A DNA stretch of 38,998 bases from Planctomycetota bacterium (GTDB lineage: Bacteria; Planctomycetota; PLA2). The stretch is taken from NCBI GenBank assembly GCA_027297745.1, contig JAPUHK010000116.1, forward strand, positions 1 through 38,998, read 5' to 3'. Positions 32,337 through 38,998 of this stretch are shown piece by piece. A program made the translations under genes and the position numbers. Numbering within the stretch: position 1 is the first letter of the stretch; each line of letters starts with the position of its first letter. The notes under the pieces are model-generated. The model made no database searches. It was given only the letters and a program-made list of their open reading frames with translations, and had not been told where the DNA came from.

Positions 32337-33389
32337 GTGGACCTGCGCACGACGCACACCGTCCTGTTCAAGAAGTTCGCTCACTTCTACGACGCGGGCG
32401 TACCGCTCGTGCAGGCGCTGGAGACCGCGGCGCGCGACCTGCCGGCGGGCGTCAAGGAAGCCGTCGACGGGATCACGAGCGAAATCTACCGCGGGTCGAG
32501 TCTCGCGGAAGCCTTCGCGCAACGGCCGGAGTTGTTCGGCGCGGACGTCGTGGAGCTCTTGCGGGTGGGGGAGCGGCGCGGCGACCTGAGCACCGCGGCC
32601 CGCAGCATCGCCTCGGGTCTCGAGGATCTGGTGCTGGCTGCCACCCGCGTGAACCATGCCGGACTCGACGCATTGCTACGAAAGGTCGAGGGAGGCGGAA
32701 TCCTGCACCTGGAGCAGGACGGCGCCAACGGCGAAGGGCGCATCCGCGTGCGTGACGGCGACCGGCTGCGTCCCGAGGGCGAGACCGACATCCTCGAGCT
32801 CATCCCGGCCCTGATGGAGCGCGCGCGCATCGGGGCGGCCGGGGGCCAGGGCGTGTTCCTGTGGGAGCAGCGCATCGTGCGCGCCGCCGTGCTCATCGGG
32901 ACGCGGGCTACCAGCGCGGTGGTGCGCATCTCCGGCCCGCTGCCGCCGACGCCGCGCGAGCTCGGAGCCTGGCTCAAGGGCCCGCCCACCGTCATGTGTG
33001 TAGCCGGGCCCGTGCGCGACGACAAGGACGCCGTCTTGTGGTCGGTCGTGAAGGCCCTGGCGGAAGCGGATGCGAAGGTGGTGAGCGTGGGGCTGCCGGT
33101 CCCGGAGACGCTCGAGGCGGACGATCTTGAAGCCGCGGTGGCCCAGGATCCCGACGTGCTCTGCATCGCGCGGATTGGGGGCCGCGATCAGGTGCAGGAG
33201 CTTGGGCGCTGGGTGGCTGCGGGCCTTCCGGCCGTCTGCGGGATCGACGCGGGCAGCGCGGAAGCCGCGCGCAGGCAGCTGCAGGTGTGGATCCTGAGGG
33301 ATCTCGTAGGTCCCGTGCTCGAAGTGAGGGGCCACGACGTCATCCGGCGTGGGAAGCGCAACAAGAACTCGCAGCCCAAAAGGGGGTAG
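32337..33389 (+). CDS. GspF/PilC-type domain fused to a degenerate GspE/PilT-like ATPase region
   Basis: 350 residues. Residues 9-93 match one cytoplasmic T2SS-F domain: FAHFYDAGVPLVQALETAA, IYRGSSLAEAF, LFGADVVELLRVGERRGDL. The membrane helices that normally follow are absent. Residues 120-315 keep the order of a GspE/PilB/PilT ATPase: RVRDGDRL, AVVRISG, ELGAWLKG, VMCVAGPVRDDKDAVLWSVVKAL where Walker A should be, VVSVGLPVPETL at the Asp-box, and QDPDVLCIARIGG at Walker B. The Lys/Thr of Walker A and the Walker B and catalytic Glu are gone, so ATP hydrolysis is unlikely. It may be a cytosolic adaptor or regulator of a pilus or secretion machine. GTG 32337 follows TACGCT at 10 nt. Confidence 0.78.
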   Translation: MDLRTTHTVLFKKFAHFYDAGVPLVQALETAARDLPAGVKEAVDGITSEIYRGSSLAEAFAQRPELFGADVVELLRVGERRGDLSTAARSIASGLEDLVLAATRVNHAGLDALLRKVEGGGILHLEQDGANGEGRIRVRDGDRLRPEGETDILELIPALMERARIGAAGGQGVFLWEQRIVRAAVLIGTRATSAVVRISGPLPPTPRELGAWLKGPPTVMCVAGPVRDDKDAVLWSVVKALAEADAKVVSVGLPVPETLEADDLEAAVAQDPDVLCIARIGGRDQVQELGRWVAAGLPAVCGIDAGSAEAARRQLQVWILRDLVGPVLEVRGHDVIRRGKRNKNSQPKRG

Positions 33390-33424
33390 CGCACCGAGCG
33401 CCGTTGTTGCGATACTAAGGGCGA

Positions 33425-33504
33425 CCACAGCTTGTTGAGGTGGGCTTCGGACAAACCGAGGTGGCCGGTCGGGCTAGCTGTGGAGGCCCCAGCTTGCTGG
33501 GGCC
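33425..33504. other. Hairpin pair downstream of the GspF-like fusion gene
   Basis: CCACAGCT at 33425-33432 pairs with AGCTGTGG at 33476-33483, enclosing a small internal stem (CTTCGG/CCGAGG with one G-U). Directly after, GGCCCCAG, CTTG, CTGGGGCC at 33485-33504 forms an 8-bp stem, perhaps the terminator of the plus-strand gene, though only a weak AT-rich tail follows. Confidence 0.55.
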
Positions 33505-33563
33505 TGCTAATTAGTGAGCCGTTAGCCACCCGCCGGCGAGCGCAGCCGACATTCGCAGGGTAG

Positions 33564-33583
33564 GGCGGCCACATGGGGCCGCC
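33564..33583. other. 7-bp hairpin in the structured island
   Basis: GGCGGCC, six bases, GGCCGCC. Upstream of the first copy of the 52-bp repeat. Confidence 0.5.
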
Positions 33584-33606
33584 GCCACAGGCAGCCGCAC
33601 GCCGCC

Positions 33607-33658
33607 TTGACGGTAACTAGGCGAAGAGGGTCGCTCGGCCGCACGCAACTGGTTAACG
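33607..33658. repeat. 52-bp perfect direct repeat, copy 1
   Basis: Identical to 33753-33804; starts TTGACGGTAACTAGG and ends CAACTGGTTAACG. The flanks differ on both sides. It contains CGGCCG and GTTAAC palindromes. No coding function is seen. Confidence 0.9.
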
Positions 33659-33693
33659 CGTGTGACTGCTCAGCCCGCGCTCGCGAGCCACGG

Positions 33694-33755
33694 CAATTGG
33701 CCCCGCTCACAGAGACGATGCTTATCTCTCAAGCGCACCAACTAGGGGCCAATTG
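33694..33755. repeat. 11-bp perfect inverted repeat enclosing 40 bp
   Basis: CAATTGGCCCC at 33694-33704 and GGGGCCAATTG at 33745-33755. The right arm overlaps the first 3 bp of repeat copy 2. An inner AGAGA/TCTCT stem can extend the fold. Confidence 0.8.
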
Positions 33756-33804
33756 ACGGTAACTAGGCGAAGAGGGTCGCTCGGCCGCACGCAACTGGTT
33801 AACG
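33753..33804. repeat. 52-bp perfect direct repeat, copy 2
   Basis: Exact second copy of 33607-33658, offset 146 bp. Followed at once by the hairpin at 33810-33832. Confidence 0.9.
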
Positions 33805-33809
33805 AAAGA

Positions 33810-33832
33810 GGGCGGCTCGTGGTGAGCCGCCC
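33810..33832 (-). terminator. 9-bp perfect hairpin with a T-rich tail on the minus strand
   Basis: GGGCGGCTC, five bases, GAGCCGCCC. Read on the minus strand it is followed by TCTTTCGTT, so it could end a short minus-strand transcript carrying the decapeptide ORF at 33877-33909. Confidence 0.5.
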
Positions 33833-33842
33833 AGGTGTTGCC

Positions 33843-33861
33843 GTCCTCCGTTCGAGAGGAC
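33843..33861. other. 6-bp hairpin GTCCTC/GAGGAC
   Basis: A 7-nt loop separates the arms. It lies between the two terminator-like hairpins. Confidence 0.45.
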
Positions 33862-33867
33862 CCGTCA

Positions 33868-33897
33868 GTCGTCCCGTTAGGGGGACGGCTTCCTTTT
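33868..33897 (+). terminator. Terminator-like hairpin on the plus strand
   Basis: GTCGTCCC pairs with GGGACGGC (one G-U pair), followed by TTCCTTTT. It could end plus-strand transcription coming through the repeat island. Confidence 0.5.
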
Positions 33898-33909
33898 CGG
33901 ACTACACAT
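33877..33909 (-). CDS. Possible 10-residue peptide ORF with an optimal Shine-Dalgarno sequence
   Basis: AAAGGAGGTG at 33926-33917 lies 7 nt before ATG 33909, the best ribosome-binding site I saw in the window. The frame is only MCSPKRKPSP and its TAA falls in the loop of the hairpin at 33868-33889. No gene follows on this strand before the hairpin at 33810. It may be a regulatory leader peptide, a small functional peptide or chance. The stretch 33927-34128 between it and ftcD shows no gene. Confidence 0.35.
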   Translation of the reverse strand: MCSPKRKPSP

Positions 33910-34128
33910 AGGCGACCACCTCCTTTCAGCAAGCCTCGCCGCGCGCGCGCCTATCCGTCGGCGCCGCTGCGGCCTCCTTGCCCGTCCCGCCCGTCGGCAG
34001 GACCCGAGCGCGGTGCGCGACCGGAGTCACGCGCCGCTATTCAGAGCATAACCCACCCACCAGGTAGGCCGGACTCTATTCCTATAGATCGGCACTGACA
34101 CTCGAGCACGGAACCCGGAGCGGGGCGG

Positions 34129-35655
34129 CTAGCTGGTGGCTTCGGCCACGCTCTCGCGCGCACGGCCGGCTGCGTGGGACACGCGCTCGAGGAAGCCGTT
34201 GAGCTGTCCGCGCGTCTTGGAGCGGAAGTCCTGGTCCTTGATCGAGCCGACGTTGATGTTGACGTTGTCGGCCGCCAGCTTGGCCGCCGCCTCGGCCAGG
34301 AGCGCCGCTCCGCCGCCGTCCGTGACGGCATTGGGGTTGCCGATGTGCACCGCCTCGGCCGACAGCTCGCAGATCTCGGCGCACAGCTCCGCGGTGCGCA
34401 GGGGCACGGTCGTGGCTTGTCGCGTCGCCTCTTGGATCGTCTTGCTGCGCGCCTTCTTCTCGTCGTCGCTCTCCTTGGGCAGCTTGAAGGCTGCCAGCAC
34501 CGCCTCGAAGGCGGTCGCGTCCTCCCGCGCCAGCTGCTGCAGCTCGGCCCGCACCGTCTCGGCCCGGGCGCGGATCTCGGTCATGCGCTCCTCGACCTCT
34601 GCGAACTTCTTCCGACCCAGCGTCAGGTTGGAGACCATGCCCACGAGCGAAGCGGCCATCGCGCCGGTCATCGCCGCGGCCGATCCGCCGCCCGGTGTCG
34701 GATTCTTGCTTTGCAGCGCGTCCAGGAAGGCCTGCGGCGCGTCGTATGCCGAGCGCATGCTCTCGATGCGCGTCTCGATCACCGACTCCGGCGTGAAGTT
34801 CGTGCACTTCGTCGCTTCCTTGAAGCCTTGGTCGATGGCGTCGCGCGGCACGAGCCCGATCATCTCGCTCTCGCGCACCTCGACGCCGCGCTCGCGCGCC
34901 TTCTGCTCGATCACCGAGTAGACCTTTTGCGGTCCGGTCTTGCGGTAGTCGACCAGGTTCATGGAGACCTGCGCGCACTTCTGCTCCTCGAGCATGAAGC
35001 CCATCCCCTTGACGCCCGGCAGGCCGCCGTCCTTTTCGCGCACCTCCTTGGCGATCGCCTTCGCGATCTCGACGTCCTGGGTTTCCAGGTTGACGTTGTA
35101 GGCGATCAGCCAGAAGCGTGCGCCTACTCCCGTGGCGCCGGCTGTGGGATGGATGTGGTGCGGGCCGAAGTCGGGCTCGCGCTCCGCATCGGTCCCGATC
35201 AGCTCCTTCAGCTTCTCGAACTGGCCTTTGCGCACCTTGACCAGGTTGCCGCGCCCCTCACGCAGCGCCGCGTCCCCGTAGCAATAGGTGGGGATCTCCA
35301 GCTCGCGGCCGATGCGCTCCGCCAGCTCGCGTGCCAGCTCGACGCAGTCCTCCATGGTCGAGCCCCCCAGCGGCGTGAAGGGGATCACGTCCGTCGCCCC
35401 CATGCGCGGGTGCTCGCCCGTGTGCTGGTTGAGGTCGATGTGCTTTTTCGCCTCCGCCGCGCAGCGGAAGGCGCCCTCGAGCACCGCCCGGCCGGGGCCG
35501 GCAATCGTGATCACCGTGCGATTGTGGTCCGCGTCGGACTCCACCGACAGGAGCATGACACCGGGCACGGAGCGGATCGCGTCGGAGACTTTCTCGACGA
35601 CGTCCAGCCTGCGCCCCTCGGAAATGTTCGGTACGCACTCGACCCATCCAGCCAT
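34129..35655 (-). CDS. ftcD: Bifunctional glutamate formimidoyltransferase / formimidoyl-THF cyclodeaminase
   Basis: 508 residues. Residues 1 to about 300 are the formiminotransferase: it opens with VECVPNISEGR, and GEHPRMGATDVIPFTPLGG carries the catalytic His and folate contacts. GPHHIHPTAGATGVGARFW follows. Residues about 310-490 are the cyclodeaminase four-helix domain (SKNPTPGGGSAAAMTGAMAA and HIGNPNAVTDGGG). The enzyme moves the formimino group of formiminoglutamate to tetrahydrofolate and releases ammonia, the last steps of histidine breakdown. Many bacteria have two separate proteins; here they are fused. ATG 35655 has TAGACT 10 nt upstream and no Shine-Dalgarno sequence. No other hut gene is in the window. 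Confidence 0.95.
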   Translation of the reverse strand: MAGWVECVPNISEGRRLDVVEKVSDAIRSVPGVMLLSVESDADHNRTVITIAGPGRAVLEGAFRCAAEAKKHIDLNQHTGEHPRMGATDVIPFTPLGGSTMEDCVELARELAERIGRELEIPTYCYGDAALREGRGNLVKVRKGQFEKLKELIGTDAEREPDFGPHHIHPTAGATGVGARFWLIAYNVNLETQDVEIAKAIAKEVREKDGGLPGVKGMGFMLEEQKCAQVSMNLVDYRKTGPQKVYSVIEQKARERGVEVRESEMIGLVPRDAIDQGFKEATKCTNFTPESVIETRIESMRSAYDAPQAFLDALQSKNPTPGGGSAAAMTGAMAASLVGMVSNLTLGRKKFAEVEERMTEIRARAETVRAELQQLAREDATAFEAVLAAFKLPKESDDEKKARSKTIQEATRQATTVPLRTAELCAEICELSAEAVHIGNPNAVTDGGGAALLAEAAAKLAADNVNINVGSIKDQDFRSKTRGQLNGFLERVSHAAGRARESVAEATS

Positions 35656-35665
35656 GAGGCGGCCA

Positions 35666-35671
35666 AGTCTA
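35666..35671 (-). promoter_or_regulatory. -10 hexamer TAGACT for ftcD
   Basis: Ends 10 nt before ATG 35655 on the minus strand. Confidence 0.5.
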
Positions 35672-35704
35672 CGCGCCGCTCCCCGTCCATTCCAGACTGA
35701 CGAA

Positions 35705-35715
35705 GTAACGGTTAC
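35705..35715. promoter_or_regulatory. Palindrome GTAACGGTTAC, operator candidate for ftcD
   Basis: An 11-bp palindrome with one central base, about 35 bp upstream of the predicted -10 of ftcD. Confidence 0.35.
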
Positions 35716-35756
35716 CTCATCCCGTGTGCGTAACTCCGGACGCGCGTGGGGGTTGG

Positions 35757-35780
35757 ACGCGGCCGGTGCGGCCGCGTTTT
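35757..35780 (+). terminator. Perfect 9-bp hairpin with a T-run on the plus strand
   Basis: ACGCGGCCG, GTG, CGGCCGCGT, then TTTTCT. It has the form of an intrinsic terminator in plus orientation, yet both neighbouring genes are on the minus strand. On the minus strand the stem could still end the lipoprotein transcript, without a T-run. Confidence 0.6.
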
Positions 35781-35815
35781 CTACAGCTGCGGCGTTCCCG
35801 ACTGGGCGCGCTGAG

Positions 35816-37072
35816 CTATCCCCTCTTGCGCGTCAGGCGCACGAACGCCAGTCCCAGGCAGAAGAGCAGCACGAGGCCGCCGCCGCCGAACAGCGCGCCG
35901 CGCCTGAACACGGAGTCGATCATGTCCATCCCACGCCCGACGGACTCGTCGATGGCCTTCGTCGCGAGCCTGTCTACGTCAGCCATGACCGCCCGGCGCT
36001 GTTCGTCGACCGCGTCCAGGATGATCCTGCGCTCCTCACGCAGCGCCTCCAGCACAGCTTCACGCTCCTTGCGGATCTGGTCGAAGACTGCCTCGCGCTC
36101 CTTCTCGAGCGTGTCGAGGGTCGCCAGGCGCTGGGAATCGACTTCCTCGAAGATCGTCTCGCGCTCCACCTTCAGCGCGTCCAGCGTGGCCACTCGCTGC
36201 TCGTCCACCAGCCTGCCGATCTCCTGCCGCTCGGACTGGACCAGCTCCGTGAGCTTCTCCCGCTCCGCGGCGACGAGCTCGGGCAGGTCGGTCTGCAGCT
36301 TGCTGAGCTGCTCCAAAGAAGCGCTCATGCTGGCCACCTGCCGCAGCGTGGCGTTCTTCTCCTCGCGCGTGAGCAGCTGCTGCTCGATCACGTACTCGGC
36401 CTGCCAGCGTGCCTGATGCGGGGCCGCCTCGATGTAGAGGTCGAGCCGCTCGAGGCCGTTCGCGATGCGCTCCTCGACGCGCTGCAGGGTCGCGAACGGT
36501 GAACGGCGCACGCTGCTGGCGTGTCTGGCCAGCACCGGCCCGGTGGTCGGACGGTTGAGCAGCGAGCCCCGAATCGGATTCTGGTCGACCCACTCGTAAA
36601 CCAGCCGCTTGCCGCGCTCGCCGTCGGTGAACTCGAACGCGACCTGCTCGATCTCGGCTTCGAGCTCCTTGGCGGCCGCGACGGCGATCCCTTGGTACGG
36701 CCCGAACAGGTTGCTGCCCACTCCCGTCTCGAAGTATTGGGTGTGCTGGGCGGCGAGCGCGAAGGTGTCCATCAGCGCTGCGACGGGATCGTCGCGCAGC
36801 GCTGCCGTCTGGCAGGCGCCGACCGCGTCCATCTTCCAACGGATGGCGTTGCGGCGCAGGGTCGTGTCGTCCGACTTGAAGCCGATCTCGTCCGCGGCAA
36901 TTTCGACCACGGCCGTCCAGTGCCGGACGTACTCGATCATGCGCATGCGCAGCTCGCGCTGGGAGATCTTCGGATCTTTGACTTCCTTGATCAGGCCGCC
37001 GGAGCCGGAGCCATGGCAGCCCGTCAGGGCGAGTGCGAACACGAACAGGAAGAGCCCTCTTTGCTTCTGCAT
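35816..37072 (-). CDS. Lipoprotein with a nine-unit hendecad coiled coil and C-terminal membrane helix
   Basis: 418 residues, no known family. A signal peptide ends in the lipobox LTGC with lipidated C19. Residues 30-230 are a helical domain. From 270 to 368 there are nine consecutive 11-residue units, almost all beginning ER or QR (EREKLTELVQS, ERQEIGRLVDE, QRVATLDALKV, through QRRAVMADVDR), which predicts a long straight coiled coil. A membrane helix at about 394-412 and a basic end (RLTRKRG) follow. The protein would be attached to membranes at both ends, so it could span or stiffen the envelope. ATG 37072 has TACGGT 9 nt upstream. It diverges from the GDPD gene. Confidence 0.82.
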   Translation of the reverse strand: MQKQRGLFLFVFALALTGCHGSGSGGLIKEVKDPKISQRELRMRMIEYVRHWTAVVEIAADEIGFKSDDTTLRRNAIRWKMDAVGACQTAALRDDPVAALMDTFALAAQHTQYFETGVGSNLFGPYQGIAVAAAKELEAEIEQVAFEFTDGERGKRLVYEWVDQNPIRGSLLNRPTTGPVLARHASSVRRSPFATLQRVEERIANGLERLDLYIEAAPHQARWQAEYVIEQQLLTREEKNATLRQVASMSASLEQLSKLQTDLPELVAAEREKLTELVQSERQEIGRLVDEQRVATLDALKVERETIFEEVDSQRLATLDTLEKEREAVFDQIRKEREAVLEALREERRIILDAVDEQRRAVMADVDRLATKAIDESVGRGMDMIDSVFRRGALFGGGGLVLLFCLGLAFVRLTRKRG

Positions 37073-37081
37073 AGCGCGGCC

Positions 37082-37087
37082 ACCGTA
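37082..37087 (-). promoter_or_regulatory. -10 hexamer TACGGT for the lipoprotein gene
   Basis: Ends 9 nt before ATG 37072 on the minus strand. Confidence 0.45.
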
Positions 37088-37155
37088 CCAATCCCGGCAG
37101 TGCGTGTCAGGAGGAGACCGGCGCCGCAGGGCTCGCGCCCGCGCGCGGCCATCGG

Positions 37156-37161
37156 TACCCT
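37156..37161 (+). promoter_or_regulatory. -10 hexamer TACCCT for the GDPD gene
   Basis: Ends 10 nt before ATG 37172. No Shine-Dalgarno sequence is present. Confidence 0.5.
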
Positions 37162-37171
37162 GGCGCCGCGC

Positions 37172-38998
37172 ATGCTGGGCAACTTCCAACCGCTCGTTGA
37201 AGCCGCGGGGCTGGTGCGCAAGTCGTTCTGGCCACTGGTGCTGTACGGCGCCGGCGTCTACCTGATCGCCGGCGTCCTGCTGGCGCCGCTCGTCCTGTGG
37301 ATCCTGGCCGAAGTGCTGTCGCTGGCGCACTCGGACGTCATCGTCAACTACGACGTGGCCGCCCTGGCCTTCAGCTTGAACGGCATCCTGCTCGGCTTCT
37401 TGTGGGCGCTCGTGTTTTGCTCGCTCGCGGTCGTCATCCTCGGCGGGGGCGTGCTGCTCATCGCCGTCGCCCACACGGGGCGCAACATTTCCCTGCGACG
37501 GCTCGTGCGGCGCTCCGTGGCCCTCGTCCACCGCGTCCCGGGGCGCGGCGTGCTGAAGCTGACGCTCTGGATCGTCGCCCTGGTCCCCCTCATCGGCGCC
37601 GCGGCCACTGCGTTCTGCGCACTCCTGCTGGCGCCCTTCGGCGCAGGGCCCGTGGAGCATTGGCTGCCTGACGAAATCCGCGAGATTGCCTGGGTCGCCC
37701 CCGCCTTCATCGCGCTCTTCTGCCTGGCCTACACGCTCTACGTGCGCTGGTCCATGACCCTGCACTGCCTGGCCATCGAGCGCCTCTCGTTGACGAAGGC
37801 GCTGCGCCGCAGCGTCGAGCTGGTGCGCGGTTCCTTCTGGCCGGTGGCCCGCGTGCTCTTGCTGCGCCACGTGGCCGCCGCACTCTTCCTCGGGCTCGCC
37901 GCCCTGCTGTTCGGGCTGCTGGACTCGCTGACCCTGGGCCTCGTCGGCCAAGAAGGCTCGTCGTTTCCGGGCTTGGTGGCGCTCGTGATCGTGCTGGACG
38001 CTCTTGGTTTGGGCCTGGCCGCGATCGTCAGCCTGAGCCACGGAATTGCGACCGGCACCATCCTCTACTTCCGCTTGCGGGGCGGCAATGCGGCGGCCGA
38101 CCTCGATGTGGACGAGCCCGACATCGTTGCCGCCGGCTCACGGCGCCGCTTGCTCGGTGTCGTCGGGATCTTCGCCGCGTTCGGCCTGGCCGTGGGGCTC
38201 ATGGTGCCCGAGGTCATCGAGGGACTGGAGGACCTGGATACGAAGGTCGCGGTCACGGCGCACAGAGGCAGCTCCGCGCGCGCTCCCGAGAACACGCTGG
38301 CGTCCGTGGAGGCGGCCGTCGAGGACGAAGCTGACTTTGCCGAGATCGACATCCAACCTACGAGCGACGGAACGCTCGTGCTGATGCACGACGCGAGCCT
38401 GAAGCGCACGACCGGCGTGGACCGCACGGTTGCGCAAACGACCGACGCCGAGATCGGGGCCCTGGATGCGGGAAGCTCCTTCGGCGCCGCGTTCGAGGGG
38501 GAGCCGGTTCCCACGCTGGACGACGTGCTGGCCCTGGCCCAAAACCGCATCGAGCTCAACATCGAGCTGAAGGTGTACGGGGAGACCGACCGGGCCGCGT
38601 TCGCCGCGGCGGTCGTCGAGGCCATTCACGAGGCGGATTTTGCCGGCGACTGCGTGATCCAGACCACGGACGCTCCGATCCTGGCCGAAGTACGCAAGCT
38701 GGACCCGAGGCTCGAGATCGGCCTGATTCTTGCCGTCAGGGTCGGCCGCATCGAAAGGCTCGACGTGGACTTCTACAGCGTCCCGCGCAAGTTCGCGACC
38801 GTCGCTTTCATCCGTAGGGCGCACGAGAGCGGACGGCAGGTCCTCGTGTGGACAATCAACGACCGGGTCTCGATGGAGCGGTTCATCAACCGAGGCGTGG
38901 ACAGCATCATCACCGACGACCCGCGGCTGCTGCGCAGGATCCTGGACGAACGCTCGGAGGCGGACGAACTCTACGCCGCCCTGGTGCGGCTGTTCCGG
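37172..38998 (+). CDS. Glycerophosphodiester phosphodiesterase with N-terminal membrane domain (3' end off window)
   Basis: Open for 609 codons to the right edge, so it is partial. Residues 1-345 carry about seven membrane helices, the membrane domain often found in front of bacterial GDPD enzymes. The catalytic domain starts at VTAHRGSSARAPENTLASVE with H364-R365 and the ENT motif; EIDIQ gives the metal-binding Glu/Asp pair, and VLMHDASLKRTTG the second His. LNIELKVYG and VWTINDRVSMERFI are typical later strands. It hydrolyses glycerophosphodiesters to an alcohol and glycerol-3-phosphate, probably on the outer side of the membrane. Only the extreme C-terminus is missing. ATG 37172 follows TACCCT at 10 nt. 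Confidence 0.92.
   Translation, partial: MLGNFQPLVEAAGLVRKSFWPLVLYGAGVYLIAGVLLAPLVLWILAEVLSLAHSDVIVNYDVAALAFSLNGILLGFLWALVFCSLAVVILGGGVLLIAVAHTGRNISLRRLVRRSVALVHRVPGRGVLKLTLWIVALVPLIGAAATAFCALLLAPFGAGPVEHWLPDEIREIAWVAPAFIALFCLAYTLYVRWSMTLHCLAIERLSLTKALRRSVELVRGSFWPVARVLLLRHVAAALFLGLAALLFGLLDSLTLGLVGQEGSSFPGLVALVIVLDALGLGLAAIVSLSHGIATGTILYFRLRGGNAAADLDVDEPDIVAAGSRRRLLGVVGIFAAFGLAVGLMVPEVIEGLEDLDTKVAVTAHRGSSARAPENTLASVEAAVEDEADFAEIDIQPTSDGTLVLMHDASLKRTTGVDRTVAQTTDAEIGALDAGSSFGAAFEGEPVPTLDDVLALAQNRIELNIELKVYGETDRAAFAAAVVEAIHEADFAGDCVIQTTDAPILAEVRKLDPRLEIGLILAVRVGRIERLDVDFYSVPRKFATVAFIRRAHESGRQVLVWTINDRVSMERFINRGVDSIITDDPRLLRRILDERSEADELYAALVRLFR

Noticed and set aside
33607-33804. CRISPR array
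   Set aside because: Only two copies, 52 bp long, 94 bp apart, and no cas genes.
33843-33861. tRNA T-arm because of a GTTCGA loop
   Set aside because: The TTC lies at the wrong loop position and no acceptor, D or anticodon arms surround it.
33500-33900. Integron attC sites
   Set aside because: Several GTTA-containing motifs occur, but none fits the GTTRRRY/RYYYAAC core pairs and there is no integrase.
33911-33926. End of a 16S rRNA gene because of CACCTCCTTTC
   Set aside because: No other 16S sequence is adjacent; it reads better as a Shine-Dalgarno site on the minus strand.
33522-33932. Small minus-strand proteins of 62-67 residues in the repeat island
   Set aside because: They read the two copies of the 52-bp repeat in different frames, which argues against coding.

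Overview
The window is a high-GC bacterial chromosome segment, by eye about two thirds G+C or a little more. I see no rRNA, tRNA, CRISPR array, transposase or phage gene. The gene content fits an uncultured member of the Planctomycetota or a similar lineage: an ECF sigma factor with a large membrane-anchored anti-sigma partner, FG-GAP/VCBS propeller proteins beside a type II pseudopilin, several sulfotransferases and many family 2 glycosyltransferases. That placement is an inference from content, not a phylogenetic result.

Layout. Positions 1-2992 (minus) hold a sigma/anti-sigma pair; the anti-sigma runs off the left edge. Positions 3127-5504 (minus) hold a LOG-family hydrolase and a two-gene unit of a small LexA-fold-like protein plus DNA polymerase IV. 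Positions 5672-22104 form a surface-polysaccharide region: an HpnB/CrtQ-like glycosyltransferase, an SDR, five further GT2-type enzymes, a CgeB-like glycosyltransferase, two sulfotransferases, a small P-loop protein, a methyltransferase, a sialidase-like propeller, a sugar O-acyltransferase, and an embedded beta-keto-acid cleavage enzyme. Positions 22153-23349 hold a secreted alpha/beta hydrolase. Positions 23493-26248 hold two Roadblock proteins facing an HU-REC-HATPase fusion. Positions 26462-30441 (minus) are a unit of two FG-GAP proteins and a GspK-like pseudopilin. Positions 30486-32221 encode an ABC exporter. Positions 32337-33389 encode a fusion of a GspF-type domain to a GspE/PilT-like region that has lost its ATPase motifs. 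Positions 33390-34128 are gene-poor but strongly structured, with a perfect 52-bp direct repeat and many hairpins. Positions 34129-38998 hold the bifunctional histidine-degradation enzyme FtcD, a lipoprotein with a nine-unit hendecad coiled coil, and a membrane-linked GDPD that runs off the right edge.

Two features recur. Many adjacent same-strand genes overlap by 4 bp (ATGA or GTGA), so translational coupling is common. Many first genes lack a Shine-Dalgarno sequence and instead have a TANNNT -10 hexamer 7-12 nt before the start codon, which predicts leaderless mRNAs. The strongest candidates for something undescribed are the GspF/pseudo-ATPase fusion, the HU-REC-HATPase fusion, the structured 33.4-33.9 kb island, and the 166-bp palindromic element at 20.0-20.15 kb.
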